Origin: Wyeomyia smithii
Lineage: Eukaryota; Arthropoda; Insecta; Diptera; Culicidae
Assembly: GCF_029784165.1 (NCBI RefSeq)
Contig: NC_073694.1
Span: forward strand, 164,824,118 to 164,888,117
DNA: 64,000 nt
Reading direction: 5' to 3'
The notes beneath the pieces were generated by a model, which saw nothing but the letters and a program-made list of their open reading frames with translations, was not told where the DNA came from and made no database searches. A program made the position numbers and the translations under genes. Numbering within the stretch: position 1 is the first letter of the stretch; each line of letters opens with the position of its first letter. This document shows, piece by piece, positions 1 to 13,639 of the stretch.

Positions 1-3000
1 GCTACTTATAGCATGTTGAAGAAGAAAACTCCGGAAAATCTCGAACTTCACGATCCAGGTATATTAAACAAAGTTAAGGTATGCGTAACGGCTATCAACA
101 TTTAGGTAGTTTGAATTTTAATTTTATGAGTGGCGTTCTAAGCTCACATTACCATTTAAAACTCTACACGAAGTTGGAGTGCCAAATATTTTTTTATACT
201 TATTTTGTGGAGAGCTTATTCCCTTGAAACAACCCTAAAAAAGGATAACTGAAGTTGTAAGAATGCTATAGTAAGGCCATATAATCAATTTGACACTATT
301 GTACTTCTGCATTCTGTAATAAATCGTAAACAACGTACAAATTGAGAATTCGTGAGTGCACAAGAAGCCAATTTTCTCAACTAAGTTAAATGTATGACAA
401 CATTAATAATCCCAACATTCTGATGATTTTCCACTAGCTTAAACTCTGAAGAAATGATTCCCGAATAGGGCTTGCTCGATGCATTATGTTAAAAAATTGA
501 CTTTTTTCCGGCTTCATGCAGTTCCAGACCACTGTGCGTTATAGAAATTCCCCAGCTACTCGTTAAATGTATGTTTGTGGTAGCCAAGGCACGTTCGCTT
601 TCGCGTTAGCGAAATGATAGTTCCCGTTCCGTACCAAGAACTCTCATAGTAAATTCTTCAGCATACATGAATGTAGTTTACATTGAGAATGCTGTTCAGG
701 CTTACCACTCAGACCCTAAGGATTTGATGGATGATGGGACCGGAAACTGAAAGTGGCTTGATTGATTAGGAACACGTGATGGAGATCGCGTGCCGGCAAA
801 AAGTTTCGAGACGAATGATTGAGGTTGAAACCATGTGGGTATTGTTAGTTGTAGCAGGTGAATGTGAATGGTAAAACTTTTTTTTTTGTTCCTGCTCTTG
901 AACTTGAATCTCTTGAATGAATGGATGGGTGTGAAAAGTTTTGAAGTCATGTCCAGTTATTCCATGGCCCAGCTTGAACAATTGAGGCAAATTTTGCTAA
1001 CTTATTTTGGCCACCCACGGCTAGGAGCAAAGCTCTGAAAAAAGGCAGTCCAATTAATCATTCGACGGTTATCAATCAGTATTCAGGGTTCTCAGCCAAA
1101 ATGACACAAAATACATGACATTTTATAATAACGGGGTGTGAAATTTACATACTTTATCAGCTCACTCCCCGCAGGTGATTTCATATATCTTCTTTTTATT
1201 GTTATCAAAAATATTTACAACCTATAAATAATGTATTTTAAGGTCGTTGAATTTCGGTTGAAAATAATAATCTGTAGCTGTGTAAAATTACAAAATCCAT
1301 ATAATAAAAATGTGTTGTTAGCTTATTTTTATTATACCGGTGATAATGGCTGATTTTTTATTAAGCTTTCATCATCATCATCATCAGAACGTAACAACTG
1401 AATCAAAACTACTTCGGGAACGACGGCACGAAATTATCCAGGGGTCGAATCCAAATGCCAATAGTCTGTCTCAAATTTAACTTCGCTAAGTTTTTTTTCT
1501 AACTTTAAAACACTCACCCACATAACCATAGAAAACCATAATCTTTGTTTGTCACCGCCTATTTATTTGAGTACTTAGCTGTCCCATCGCTAAGAGGTCG
1601 CATCGAGGAAAGAAAAACTCACGATGTACAACATTGTTGCCACTGGGCATCAACTTGGTTCCGGTGGCAAAAGTTTCAAGAAAAAATGGACTTGATTGTC
1701 GTTTTCGTTACTACCAAAGTTTCACGATAATGGAGGGTAAGAAAAATTAAATCGATAATTCAGCAGTCTAACAAAGTTATTCCACACTAATCCTGATTTG
1801 ACTAGAGTAACAGAAATAATAACTGCACAGTATTATAAAAAATATTAAATTATCATGGCCAGAAATTGGCTTGCCAATTAAAGCGTGCTAGCAAAACTGC
1901 AAAGAAAGTTTGAAAAATTCTGGGGCTCAAGTTGGTCACGTTTGCATAATCACCGCATCATTGTCGTGCTCGTCAGCGCCATCGCAATAAAATCTCGCTT
2001 TACTAATAAAACTCTGAGCCGGTTAAATAACAAAATTGATATATAAACATTAATCATTAACATTAACTACGCTCTACTATCAGTGTTTATAATATTCTAT
2101 TTAGTTGACTTGCGGAATTTTGTTTTTAAATAATCTCTGTCTCTTTTCTTTAACATCCATAGATTAGTGTGTGGGTGAACAAGTTGGTTCTCGATCAATG
2201 CAGTTTGACGCTCTATCAGAAGTTAAAAAACTTACCATAACATTCACCTACAAAAGTTTTAGTTTTTTTAGCTACAGAATTACAATAATCTATCTATCTA
2301 CAAAACCACTGCTAGGTGTTATTTTTTCTATGATTTCTGTTTCGATGAAATAAGGAGACCAACGGAACACTATTTGGCTTCAAGTGCAGAGACTATTTCG
2401 ATGTCAATGTTTGTATCCTTCAGTTCATTTTCCCGACTCATATATACAACGGCTTTCCTCTCATCGAAATGCTTCCGGTGTAACTGTCTAGTAGTGTCAT
2501 AAATCTTCACCTAATTTACGTATCCAGTGAAACGGGCCATTCTCGGACTGGTTTGTCATCTGAGCGCAGAAGCTAGCACCTTGCGTCAGTCGTATTTTTT
2601 TAGCATCCTTCCAGAGATGATCTACCCAGCACTAATCATGATAAATATCTCTAAACTTCCAAGCAAGCAAAAGGTAACGTAAAAAAATGCAGCCTGCAAT
2701 TACGAAAAACGTGGGAGTACAGAGGAGCACTTACAGCATTTTTTTTCTCTCTTCAAAGCCATACAGAAAAAGGTGGGGATCACACTGCCTTCATCATCAG
2801 CACCATCGTCGTCTTCGTCGTTTATGCCGATTTGGCGAAAGGTGGCTGGTTTGGGAAGAGATAAAGGTAAGACGTTGAGTCGAAAATCAATACGTAAAAT
2901 GATTTGTTTGTGGAAGGCTTTCCCACCACCCAACGGAGACCCTGTAATGTATCCTTCGGCGAAAAATAATAGGAATGGTTTCTAATGTAGGATTATTCCG

Positions 3001-5100
3001 TCCCATTTGAACCTGGATAAGTTGTTTGCATAACCACAGGATTGTCATCAAGAGGGGAGTTTACACCTTCTGTTGATTGGAGCTGCCTTACTATTCGTCA
3101 CATGAATTCATTCATAAAATTGCAACGTAATATTAACAACGTCGCCATTATTTTAACCTACTCCTATATTAAATAAAAAATGGGACAATATTTTACGAAT
3201 ATTTTTTCTTGCTTCAAAAAGTAACAGTAAAAAGAGTGGTTCCTATTGATCAAATATTTTCAGCAAGTTTCTCTATCATTCAAAGCTATAACTGTTCAAC
3301 TGCATCATCTGTAGCGTTTTCCGTTCTAGTTAAGCGATTTTGATTCATAATGAATATTTCACTAATACCATTGAAAAATTTAATAGCTAACCAGCATGCT
3401 GCGATTCAAATTAAATGCAGGATTCCTACATCACCTGAATTTTAATGAATGAGATTAAAAAATAATTAAATTACACTGTGCTACAAACGAAAAAATGCAA
3501 GAACTCCTGAAGTGACCTAGTGTAGGTTGTAGGTCTTGTTGAGTGTAACATGCGCTCATACTAGAAATTTTCCAAACACCCCCAAAACCTGAAGTTATGG
3601 TCAAATACGGAAGTTCTAAATCGCTGTAGCATAGTGTTATAAGTCATTCGAGGTTTCTACGTTGTACAACAAAAAAAACTAAAATACTTATGAATACAAC
3701 AATTAAAGTAATGCATTGAAGGAAAAAATGTTTACGTCAGAAACAAATGAAATTTAAATGAGAAAATAATGTACGTGACTTGTAATATTAAGAAGTTTTC
3801 ACTGTGTGGTTTTTTCATTCATTGTCTTTCTTTTTTTTATTTTCCTCGCTTTTCTTTCATTGTACTTCAATAATTAGATTCAATTTCTGTTCCATATATT
3901 TTCGTATTGTGTTTTAGTTTACGTATTTTTTTTTTCAGTACTCTCTAAAGGGTTATTAAATTTCATCTTAAAATATTATAAGCATTTCATTTTATTCTTT
4001 GCCTGTTGTGTAGTTTTGACTCATTTCGTCGTTTTACAATATTTATTCAAGTACAAATTTATCTTGAAATAATTTGATACTTTTTTCTATTTACTCTCTT
4101 CAGAGGCTCTTTCACTATTTTGCTTCGTAAATACTGTTTCGGTTCACACATATTGCCATGTTTTCTTTGAACCTACTTTGTTTTGATCTGTCACATTTTT
4201 TGTTTCATCTTGTGTTGTATTATGTGTTGTATGGTATTTTTCTTCTTTTCTTTTCAAAGATCGGTTCTCAATTTTCTGTTTTTTGTTTCTTTGCTCCATA
4301 ATTGTAGTACTAAAAAGGGTTACGACACTTTTCGTTTCATTCAATTCATTTTTCATCATGTTATATTTTTCGTCAAATTATTCTTATAAAATACTGTTGA
4401 TTTTACTTGTAACTTTCTGTTTCTTGCTGCTTTTCATGACCACGATACATTTTTTTTATTTTTTTTTTTTGTTTGTGTATCTCGAAAACTATCTTCGTTT
4501 TGTCTTTTTATATTATTAATCAGTTTTCCTTGTAAATGAAGCGAACTAATTGTTTTGCAGATTTCTTAATTCATGTTTCAGTTATGTAAAATAAAGTCTA
4601 TTTTACGAGGGGGTTAAGAAGCAAGAAAAAAACGCGTAATTTCCAAAATCTGCGTAAAAAACTTTACTTGCAAAAGGTTTAAATCAATTCGAAAAAGAAT
4701 CAATAGCTGTGTAATTTCCACCTGCGAATGGAGGCATATAAAAGTTAGGCCAAATCAATAAATATTGAGTAATTGGAATCAGTAATCTCATCGGATACTC
4801 TAAATAAACGATTTTAATATTAAATAAAAACCATTCAAAACATGTGGTATAAAAATTACTTTTCTGGGAAATCAGCTTAAGAAAGAGCGTTAATTCCAAA
4901 CTCCACGTAAAATAGCGTGCAAATTACGAAATTTACTCCAAAAAAGTCACATAAAAATACACTGCGCATAACTTACATCGAACAGTTTTGTTGTTTTTTG
5001 AATAAATAATTTCATCATTTTTTATCTCTTTGTCGTGTTTTTTCTTTTCTCTTTTTTTCTTACATTTTATTTTCTTTTTTATTCTCCTTTTATTTTCATT
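1..5100. other. AT-rich non-coding stretch
   Basis: No reading frame here looks like a protein: the open frames are short, low in complexity and share no recognisable motif. The stretch has T-runs, a short (CAT)n run near 1370 and increasingly T-rich sequence from 3.8 kb towards the simple-repeat field. One 108-nt segment with splice-like borders is listed separately. I see no RNA gene or mobile-element end. Confidence 0.6.
2759..2866 (+). other. candidate internal exon (weak)
   Basis: A pyrimidine-rich tract ending in caaag (to 2758) precedes 108 nt that stay open and encode a Ser-rich peptide followed by the residues FMPIWRKVAGLGRDK. The segment is followed at once by a strong donor, AAAG|gtaaga, at 2866/2867. 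Its length is a multiple of three, so it would be a symmetrical exon with split codons at both ends. There is no recognisable domain and no partner exon was found, so chance is a good alternative. Confidence 0.15.
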
Positions 5101-5150
5101 TTGCTTTTCCGTTTCCTTTTCCTTCTGCTTTACCTTTTCCTTTTTCATAT

Positions 5151-5808
<658 letters not shown>

Positions 5809-5811
<3 letters not shown>

Positions 5812-8210
5812 CGCTTTTTCTTTTCTCTTCTTTTTTCCATTCCTTTTTCTTTCTTTTCTCTTTTTTCGTTTCCATTCCTTTCTTTTGCGGAACACTCCTC
5901 TCATTTTTTTTTCGTTTTTTCCCTTCCTTTCGCTTTTTAATCCTTCTTACCTTTTCATTACTTTTCCTTTTCCTCTCCGATTTTTTCTTTTCTTTCTCCT
6001 TTTCTTCTGTTTTTCTATTCTTTTATTTTCCCTCTTTTCCTTTTCTCGTCATATTTTTCCTTCCTTTTTTTTCTAGAAAAATACTTTTGCTCTCCTTCAC
6101 TTTCTTGTATTTTAATTTTTTTCCACCTTTTCTTTGCCCTTTTCTCTCGTTTTTCGTTGTGTTCTTTTCCTTTTCATTTTTTATTTGGTCCTTTTTTCCC
6201 TTTCTATTTTTTTCTCTTTCCTGTGTTTTTTCTTTTCAATTTTTTCTATTTTCCATTTTTTCTCTTGATTTTCTTGTCTTTTTCGTTTCTTTTTCGTTTT
6301 CTTTTCTTTTTCATTAACTCTCCTTAGTTTCCTGTTGCCCTCTTTTCCTTTCGTTTGGTTTACTTTCATTTCTTTTCCTTTCTTTTCCTTTTCTTTCCTT
6401 TCCTTTCCTATCCTTTCCTTTCCTTTCCTTTCTTTTGCTTGCCTTGCCTTTCTTTTCCGTTCCTTTCCTTTCCCTTCCTATCCTTTATTTTTCTTTCCTT
6501 TCCTTTTCTTTCCTTTCCTTTCCTTTCCTTTCCTTTCCTTTCTTTTCCTTTTCTTTCCTTTCCTATCCTTTCCTCCCCCTCTCTTTTCCTTTCTTTTCAT
6601 TTCTTTTCATTTCCTTCCTTTCCTCTCCTTTCCTTTCCTTTCCTTGCCTTGCCATTCCTTTCTTTCCTTTCTTTCCATTCCTTACCTTTCTTTTTATTTC
6701 CATTCATTTTTTTCCTTTCCGTTCCTTTCCTCTCCTCTCCTCTCTGTTCCTTTCCTTTCCCTTTTTTTTCCTTTCCTTTTCTATTTTTTTCTTTCCTTTG
6801 CTTTCTTTTCCTATCCTTTGTTTTNNNNNNNNNNNNNNNNNNNNNNNNNNNNNNNNNNNNNNNNNNNNNNNNNNNNNNNNNNNNNNNNNNNNNNNNNNNN
6901 NNNNNNNNNNNNNNNNNNNNNNNNNNNNNNNNNNNNNNNNNNNNNNNNNNNNNNNNNNNNNNNNNNNNNNNNNNNNNNNNNNNNNNNNNNNNNNNNNNNN
7001 NNNNNNNNNNNNNNNNNNNNNNNNNNNNNNNNNNNNNNNNNNNNNNNNNNNNNNNNNNNNNNNNNNNNNNNNNNNNNNNNNNNNNNNNNNNNNNNNNNNN
7101 NNNNNNNNNNNNNNNNNNNNNNNNNNNNNNNNNNNNNNNNNNNNNNNNNNNNNNNNNNNNNNNNNNNNNNNNNNNNNNNNNNNNNNNNNNNNNNNNNNNN
7201 NNNNNNNNNNNNNNNNNNNNNNNNNNNNNNNNNNNNNNNNNNNNNNNNNNNNNNNNNNNNNNNNNNNNNNNNNNNNNNNNNNNNNNNNNNNNNNNNNNNN
7301 NNNNNNNNNNNNNNNNNNNNNNNNCCTTTCCTTTTTTTTCCTTTCCTTTCCTTTCTTTTCCTTTCCTTTCCTTTCCTTTCTTTCCTTTCCTTTCCTTTCC
7401 TTTCCTTTCCTTTCTTTTTTTTTTTCCTTTCCTTTCCTTTCCTTTCTTTCCTTTCTTTCCTTTCCTTTCCTTTCCTTTCCTTTCCTTTCTTTTTCTTTCC
7501 TTTCCTTTCCTTCGCTTTTCTTTCCATTCCTTTCCTTTCCCTTCCTTTTTTTCCTTTTCTCTCATTACCTTTTCTCTCCTCTCCTCTCCTTTCTTTTCCA
7601 TTCCTTTTCTTTTCCCTTTCTTTTTTTCCTTTCCTTTTTTTTCCTTTCCTTTCATTACCTTTCCTTTCCTTTGCTTTCTATTCCTATCCTTTGTTTTCCT
7701 TTTCCTTTCTCTCTGTTTCCTTTCTTTTCCTCTTTAGTTCCTCTCGTTTTCCTCTTTTTTCGTCTTGTCTTCCTTTTGTTTTCTTTTCTTGTTATTTTTT
7801 ATTTATTTTCCATTTCTTCTTCTTGTCCATTTCTGCTTCTTTTCCTTTCCTTTTCATTATCTTTTCTTTTCCGTTTCTCTCCTTTTGCTTTATTTTCTTT
7901 TCTTCTTATTTTCTTCTTTTGCAACTGCTCTTATTTTTCTTTCCTTTTCATTTATTTAACATCTCTCCAATTTAGTTTCGATTTTTTATTCTCTTGTTTT
8001 ATTTTTTTTTGTTTCTTTTTCATTTTTCTCCTTTTCTCCACGATTTCGTTTTCTTTCCTTTCCTTTTTCTTCTCTTTTCGCCTTTTATTCTTTCCGTTAA
8101 TTTTCTCTCCTATTTTTCCTTTTCTTTCCTTATTTTTGGGTTTCCCCTGCTGCTCTACTCTTTTCGTTTATTTGTTGTTTTATTTTATCGTTTTTCGTGT
8201 TCAGGTTTGA
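5809..8210. repeat. polypyrimidine field, degenerate (CCTTT)n
   Basis: Almost pure C/T on the plus strand, dominated by CCTTT/TTTCC pentamers. It is purest at 6360-6640 and 7325-7510 and decays into mixed T/C runs on both sides. A 500-base assembly gap lies inside. Low-complexity frames of Phe/Leu/Ser/Pro on one strand and Lys/Glu/Arg/Gly on the other are period artefacts. Together with the hexamer array this makes over 3 kb of strand-asymmetric pyrimidine DNA. Confidence 0.93.
6825..7324. other. assembly gap of exactly 500 N
   Basis: Unknown bases occupy exactly 500 positions within the CCTTT field. The round number suggests a placeholder and not a measured length. The sequences before the gap and about 0.4 kb after it share landmarks, such as a TCCTCTCCTCTCC run and a tract reading ctatcctttgtttt. 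Confidence 0.97.
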
Positions 8211-8365
8211 CTATTTCTGTTTTATCGTGCATTCAAAGGTTTTCTCATCATTTTTTAAACGTTTTATTATGCAGTTTTTTGGTTTTCCTACTCTAGTTCT
8301 TGTCGGATATTTTGTTTTTTATTTCTATGGTTTTCTTATTTGTAATTTTCTTAATTGGTAATCGA

Positions 8366-8977
8366 TTTTTGAAGTTTCCATACGATTGTATATGGGATAT
8401 CCACTTTTTTTAAACTTATTCTCCAGAGATGTCCAGTTAGCTTCAAAATACTTATCAACACTTGATATATGTAGAAAATTTTCCTGGGAAAAACTCTTCT
8501 GAAGATCGTAAGGCGCTACGATCCTTGTAGAAAATGTTATTTTCCTCAAACTGATTGAATATCTGACGAACGGCTCACCATTGAAAAATTCAGCAACACT
8601 GCTGCAGCATGCTGCTGTTGCAAATTCAACCATGTGATAAGAAATGATACCGCGTAAATTTCATTTTGGAGGCTTCTCCTAAGATCCTTCGAGCGAAAAT
8701 AACATTTTCAAGCTCAATTACACGCGAAATTATGTAGAAGTGTTGCAGGTAAAATTAAATGGTGAGCCGTTCATCAGACATTCAATCAGTTTGGGATGAA
8801 AAACTTTTTCTACAAGCATCGCTACGCCTTACGGTCTTAGAAGAGTTTTTTCCAGGGAAATTTCCTGCAAAAATCATGTATCGATATGTTTTTAGAAGCA
8901 AACTGGACATCTCTAGAGAATAAGTTTTGAAAAAGTGGATTTTCCCATATAAAATCGTATGGAAACCTAGAAAATCG
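8366..8977. mobile_element. foldback element with ~220-bp inverted arms
   Basis: The left arm (about 8366-8590) starts near gtttccatacgatt and includes ctccagagatgtccagtt and gatcgtaaggcgctacgat. The right arm (about 8752-8977) is its diverged reverse complement, ending aatcgtatggaaacc. The spacer of about 160 bp includes a short ctgctgcagcatgctgctg palindrome. There is no coding capacity. It fits a MITE or foldback repeat; no clear target duplication was found. Confidence 0.65.
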
Positions 8978-11351
8978 GGCGCTAAAATATAGTTCCACCG
9001 ATCGATCTGAAAAGTTATACAGTTGTTATAGGACCCATGAGAAACACAAAAAGTGCATGTGAGCTTTAATTTATTTTTTGTCCCACCCTAGTAAGCATCT
9101 TTAGAGTTTGACAAACTTTTTTCCAATATGTTCAACTAACATAGTATTCCAACTGTTTTCCACAGAAAAAAACTCTTAAGATTAAAACAAAATTACTTCC
9201 TGTATTTTAGTTGTGGCTCAACTCCCAATACCGGAAAAGGTAGAGACGAGAATCCCAGTATGAAAATCCTACAGCATCCCATAAATTTCCAGCACCGCTA
9301 TTGTTTACCAAACTTTATGTAGCATATCGCATTGCTATTTTATCTCTGAAGGTTTGATTTCCGTTTAACCCTTTTCTTCAATACCATAAACACGGGATAA
9401 AGCAGTACCATTTTCAACAGGAAGTAATAATTCCCCTCCCTCACATTCCCCGTTAATCGGCCCCAGCAAAATATGGCAGCTTACTTCTGAGTACAAGTAA
9501 GCTGCAATATTTCACGTTCGCCGTTAAACCGCTGCACTGATAGTGGTCTGTCAAGTGACCATCCTTCTTCTTCCGTTATCTATTACCTAATTATCCGTTT
9601 TGTGGCCGCAGCTGTGTGCAATTGCATCCTTCGAAGCAGTTCACTACATAACTCGGTGCAATCTTTGCAAGTTCGCCGTCCGCTCGTCAGCAATGTACGG
9701 ATAGTGTTCCGGCCGAAGGAGCAATTAGCAGAATCAACAGGAATATTTCCACCAGCTAGCGTATGCGCATCCAACTATGTACCATCCCGGATCGGCTCGC
9801 TTGAAGGATGGTGAAACCTGCGAGAGGAGCAAAAACAAACGGAAAACAAATTAGGATGAATTATCCTTTCTTACCGGGAAAGTCTGCTATGGGATACGGG
9901 CAAGAGGAATACTTTTCTGAGAGCCGGAGTGAAGAGTGTCCGTGATTAGGTGGCTCGCTAGTTACCCTGACTGGCGGCGGGGACCACAACAGGCAAGCTG
10001 GAGAAGATTTTGAACCAGGAAACCATGGCTAATTGATAGGAGAAGAGGGATGCCTTTGCAATATCTACATGGCTGCAGGGCTAAATACTTTAGGGATTTA
10101 AATTGAAATCCCTTTCGGATTCAGCCAGAGTTTAGCCGGTGAGTAGGATGTGTAACATTGCATTCAAACTTGCTCGGAAGGACCATTCGGGATTAGAGGG
10201 ATCGGTTTTAATTATATTGGAAAGCTTTCTGAATTGGTTCGGGTACGATATAGCGATATTTATTTGCCCGGAGGGATTCATTTTACTTTGCTCAGGAAAC
10301 ATAACATTATTTCGTTGCCTCCTAAAACCAAATGTTTTTCGAACAATAACTAAGAAAAAGATCAAGAAGTTGTGTACAATGGAATTCAAAAATGTTATCA
10401 AACTATATTTCTCGTTATTTCTACAATTTTATTTCCAATTGTTTCATTTTTCTGTCTCCATCCCTACATTACAAAGTAAAAGTTGTCACAAATTTCAATA
10501 ATGTCAAACGTTTTCGCTAGTTGAAATATGCCAGAATTGTTTAGAATGAAAAAAATATTCAAAATCTCAAAACTGTAAAAAATGTCAAAAATGTCTTGGG
10601 TGTCGGAACCACAAAAATCTTTGAAAATTTATAAAACCATAATCTTTTGCAATGCATTTGAAATTTGAATTTGCTTTCAATTAAATTCAAAACAGACAAA
10701 CTTTGCTTAGCCTTTCTCAGCATTTCCACCATAATTCCGTTATGCTTCGAAAAATTGTTTTAGCTACAACAATATTGCTAAATCCCTAAATAATAAGAAA
10801 ATGTGAAATAATGAAACCTTCCTAGAATGAGACGCCTTTAATAAGGATCCGAGCTCTACGGTAATTTCCGCTGGTTTTGCACTCCACCTACGATGACGGT
10901 TCGCACGAAAAAGGCTTTTGCATTGTGCTGCAAACAAACGCAAAATTATAAACGCCCGTTGGCGTTTTTAGCATACTCCAACTGTAATGATCCATCTCTG
11001 CTGTCCAAGTTTATTTTTTGCTTTCGAAGCTGTATCAAGTGAACGAATCTGGGCGCGACCTACGGGGCTTTAATTTATTAGCTAAATTGCTGCAAACGTT
11101 CCAGTGAGAATGTCTATGCTGTCAAATGAGGTTTGTTTTTCAACCTGGTGAAAAGAAATGCACGTCTAGCATCTCTGCGCAAATATCGCTGTCTGTTCCC
11201 AACGAACGTAACAAAAGCTGCTGTCCAATCCGGTTTGCAGTTATGGCAACTGATCTGATGTCATAGTATCAGGTTTTCGTTTTCGCAGCAGCATTAGTTT
11301 GTCAAGAAGCGCTGAAACGCTGTTCTAATTGATCAGTATTCCCATCAACAT
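8978..11351. other. non-coding, no supported gene
   Basis: Mixed sequence with a more GC-balanced patch at 9580-9830 and 9880-10080. Open frames there (up to about 120 codons on either strand) have no recognisable domain and overlap each other on opposite strands. The patch could be host regulatory or untranslated DNA. Nothing else can be named. Confidence 0.5.
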
Positions 11352-11612
11352 GTGGTCCCCGTGGTTCTGTGGTTAGCGATGTCGGTCGGCTAGCTCTCCC
11401 ACACGGTTGTGATATCGGGTTCGATTCCCGATCGAGTCGAGGATCTTTTCGAGCTGGAAATTTTCTCGATTCAGCACTGGGGCACGGTGTATCGTTGTAC
11501 TTATCCTACACATACAAAATGTGCCAAAAACAATATCGATAACGAATTCTCTCAACTAATCTTAGTTGATCGAGACCGCTATTAGCCCCAAGGCTAAGCG
11601 TGCGATATTGTT
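11352..11612 (+). mobile_element. tRNA-derived SINE (copy 1)
   Basis: Begins gtggtccccgtgg, has an A-box-like segment (tggttagcgatg, 11370-11382) and a perfect B-box (GGGTTCGATTCCC near 11418), as in a tRNA promoter. A non-tRNA body follows, containing cactggggcacggtgtatcgttg and ending gcgtgcgatattgtt. A second copy lies at 21829-22087 in the opposite orientation with the same two ends, which fixes the limits. The organisation is that of the tRNA-type SINEs of culicine mosquitoes (Feilai-like); the family name is inference. Confidence 0.85.
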
Positions 11613-13404
11613 TATGTTTTCAATTTTTGCCCGAACTGCCAGCCGCAATTGCCTTTGTGATTGACATGACTGTCATTGAATTTTTCACCACAATAAGTAT
11701 CACCGCAGAGCTCTGCTTTCTGTAGGATTGTCCCAAAATAGGCAGAGCAATCCAATCGTCTGATCGCAATCAGCAGCGTGAACCATGAATATACCTATCA
11801 ATGAACGCTTGGCTGCCAGCAAAAAATGTGCTCAAAGATTGTGCCTTTTTTCTCGACCTCCAACGAATGCTTGTTCGCCGTCGGCAATTCATATATGGTG
11901 AAAATCAATCTGTCCGATGGATGTGGGTTGAAACATATTGTCTTCAGTTGTCTTTTTTTCCGTTTTCACACCCCCGCCTTACTCGTGTCGAGACTGTTCA
12001 TTTAGTTCATCATTGCAGACCAAATTGTTTCATCTCATCTCTTGATGAGATTCCAATCGTGATTTATTAGCTTTATTACACGTAGGCTGTCACGGGTCAG
12101 ACCATTGAAAGTAGATTTCAACATTCTCCCGGGAGTGTGAAAAGGGCGGATCTCGTAGGAATCATAAATCATCAACTCGAAGGAACGTTGTTGGTAAGTA
12201 GGGTAAACGAACAGACGATTGGATTAGCTTCGGGAAAAGTGGTGTCCACTTGACTTTAGTTTAGTTTGTTTGTTCGCCCGGTAAGTCAGTGAAGTTTAGC
12301 TCAGTTGCTTTCGCTCCTAGGAGGACACTCCACTCGACCTTCCGGATGCATAATGCTGGAAATGTCTGGCTGCTGACAGTGGCTGTCACTGACTCGATTA
12401 TCTTACAGAGTGCCCCCGAGACCGGCCAGCAGGAAAAGACTAAGAAAACTACTCTTCTTTATGTTTTGTTCGTTGAATTAACAGCGTTCAAGGGATTGTA
12501 TAACTTTTTTGTCCTGTAGTGGTAATCTGAGCTTCGGGTGAACCACAGTTGTGCATTTCGGCCCACAAACTGACAGTGGTAGGGGCGTGAGATAGCTTCC
12601 AGCAGAGTAAAAAGTAGAACTTAATAAACTGCTTGGAAATGGAGTTACTACTTCGAAACACAATTTAAAAAAAAATCAAGTTGTGCACATTTCAATCCGC
12701 GTTTGTTATAAGTTAAACCAAGTTAGGCCTGTCGGTTTACAGTTGCAGAAAATTAATCTTCTTATTTATTTATAACTCCAAACTGTCCATCTTTCGGAAC
12801 AAGCGGCAATTCCGTTTCTCTACGGCAAGAAAAAAGATTCTCTGACATTTTCGCCCCGGAAACTACCGGCGTTAAACCTGTTCGTCACACCGTATTCTAG
12901 AGCTACCTGTTAAAAAAACCTTGTCAAGGGTAACTACATAGAAAAGATGATGAGTTCGTGAATAAATTATTGCGGTCATTATTCGAATGAGCTCTCCTCT
13001 GCTATTGACATGTTTTTCACATTGTGTTCTACATTGCAAGCATTTTTTTTTTGTTACCAAATCGATCACGGGTGAAAGCAAAGGGTGACTTTTTCTGTCT
13101 ACAACGGCGAGCTAAATATGACAAATGGAACACCTTGAGGTTAATATGGCTTACGTGCTCTCGGCGAAACTCATTGTTATTCATTGGATGGAAGACCACA
13201 AAGGGGGTGTTGGTCCGTTGACATGACAGTGTACTTGGGTTTTAAAGTAGTGTTAGCTTATTACTTTCAAACGATTTCATGCGAAACAAGAACAGTATAT
13301 AAATTTGAACCAACTGTGAAATGTCCGCCGCATGAAGGTTCGAGTTAATAATGATGTTTGATACGCTGGCCCTAAACATCAACCTCTAAAAATGAATGAT
13401 TATA
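11613..13404. other. non-coding, no supported gene
   Basis: Several short open frames of 60-90 codons occur, none with a recognisable motif. No repeat ends or RNA genes were detected. Confidence 0.5.
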
Positions 13405-13545
13405 CTTAGTAAAGTGGGCAAAGTATGTAATGTAAAAATTTTCCTCATGCAAACTAGACTCGAACCCGCACTTTTTGATGTCTCCGACATAGTATATTGG
13501 CCAATTAAAAACGGCCAATTCTAAGTCGCAACTTCTGTTCTGTTA
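13405..13545 (-). mobile_element. second-type tRNA-derived SINE, fragment (copy A)
   Basis: On the minus strand the sequence reads tatgtcggagacatc, then a B-box (gcgggttcgagtc) and gcatgagg. This matches the heads of the copies near 56.3 and 59.7 kb. Here the body after the head is diverged, and the 3' border is uncertain. Confidence 0.5.
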
Positions 13546-13639
13546 GTAAACATAAAGGTAGTCATAAGAAAAAAAAGCGGAGTTGAAAGTATTCTTCGAT
13601 TTTGGTGCCATTTAGCCATTCAAAAACGCCTCAAGGGCT

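Noticed and set aside
6335..8296. Frames of 350-590 codons across the gap
   Set aside because: They run through 500 unknown bases and polypyrimidine repeats; no protein-like composition.
11360..11430. A functional tRNA gene
   Set aside because: A- and B-boxes are present but the arms do not close into a cloverleaf and the body continues as a SINE, with a second copy at 22 kb.
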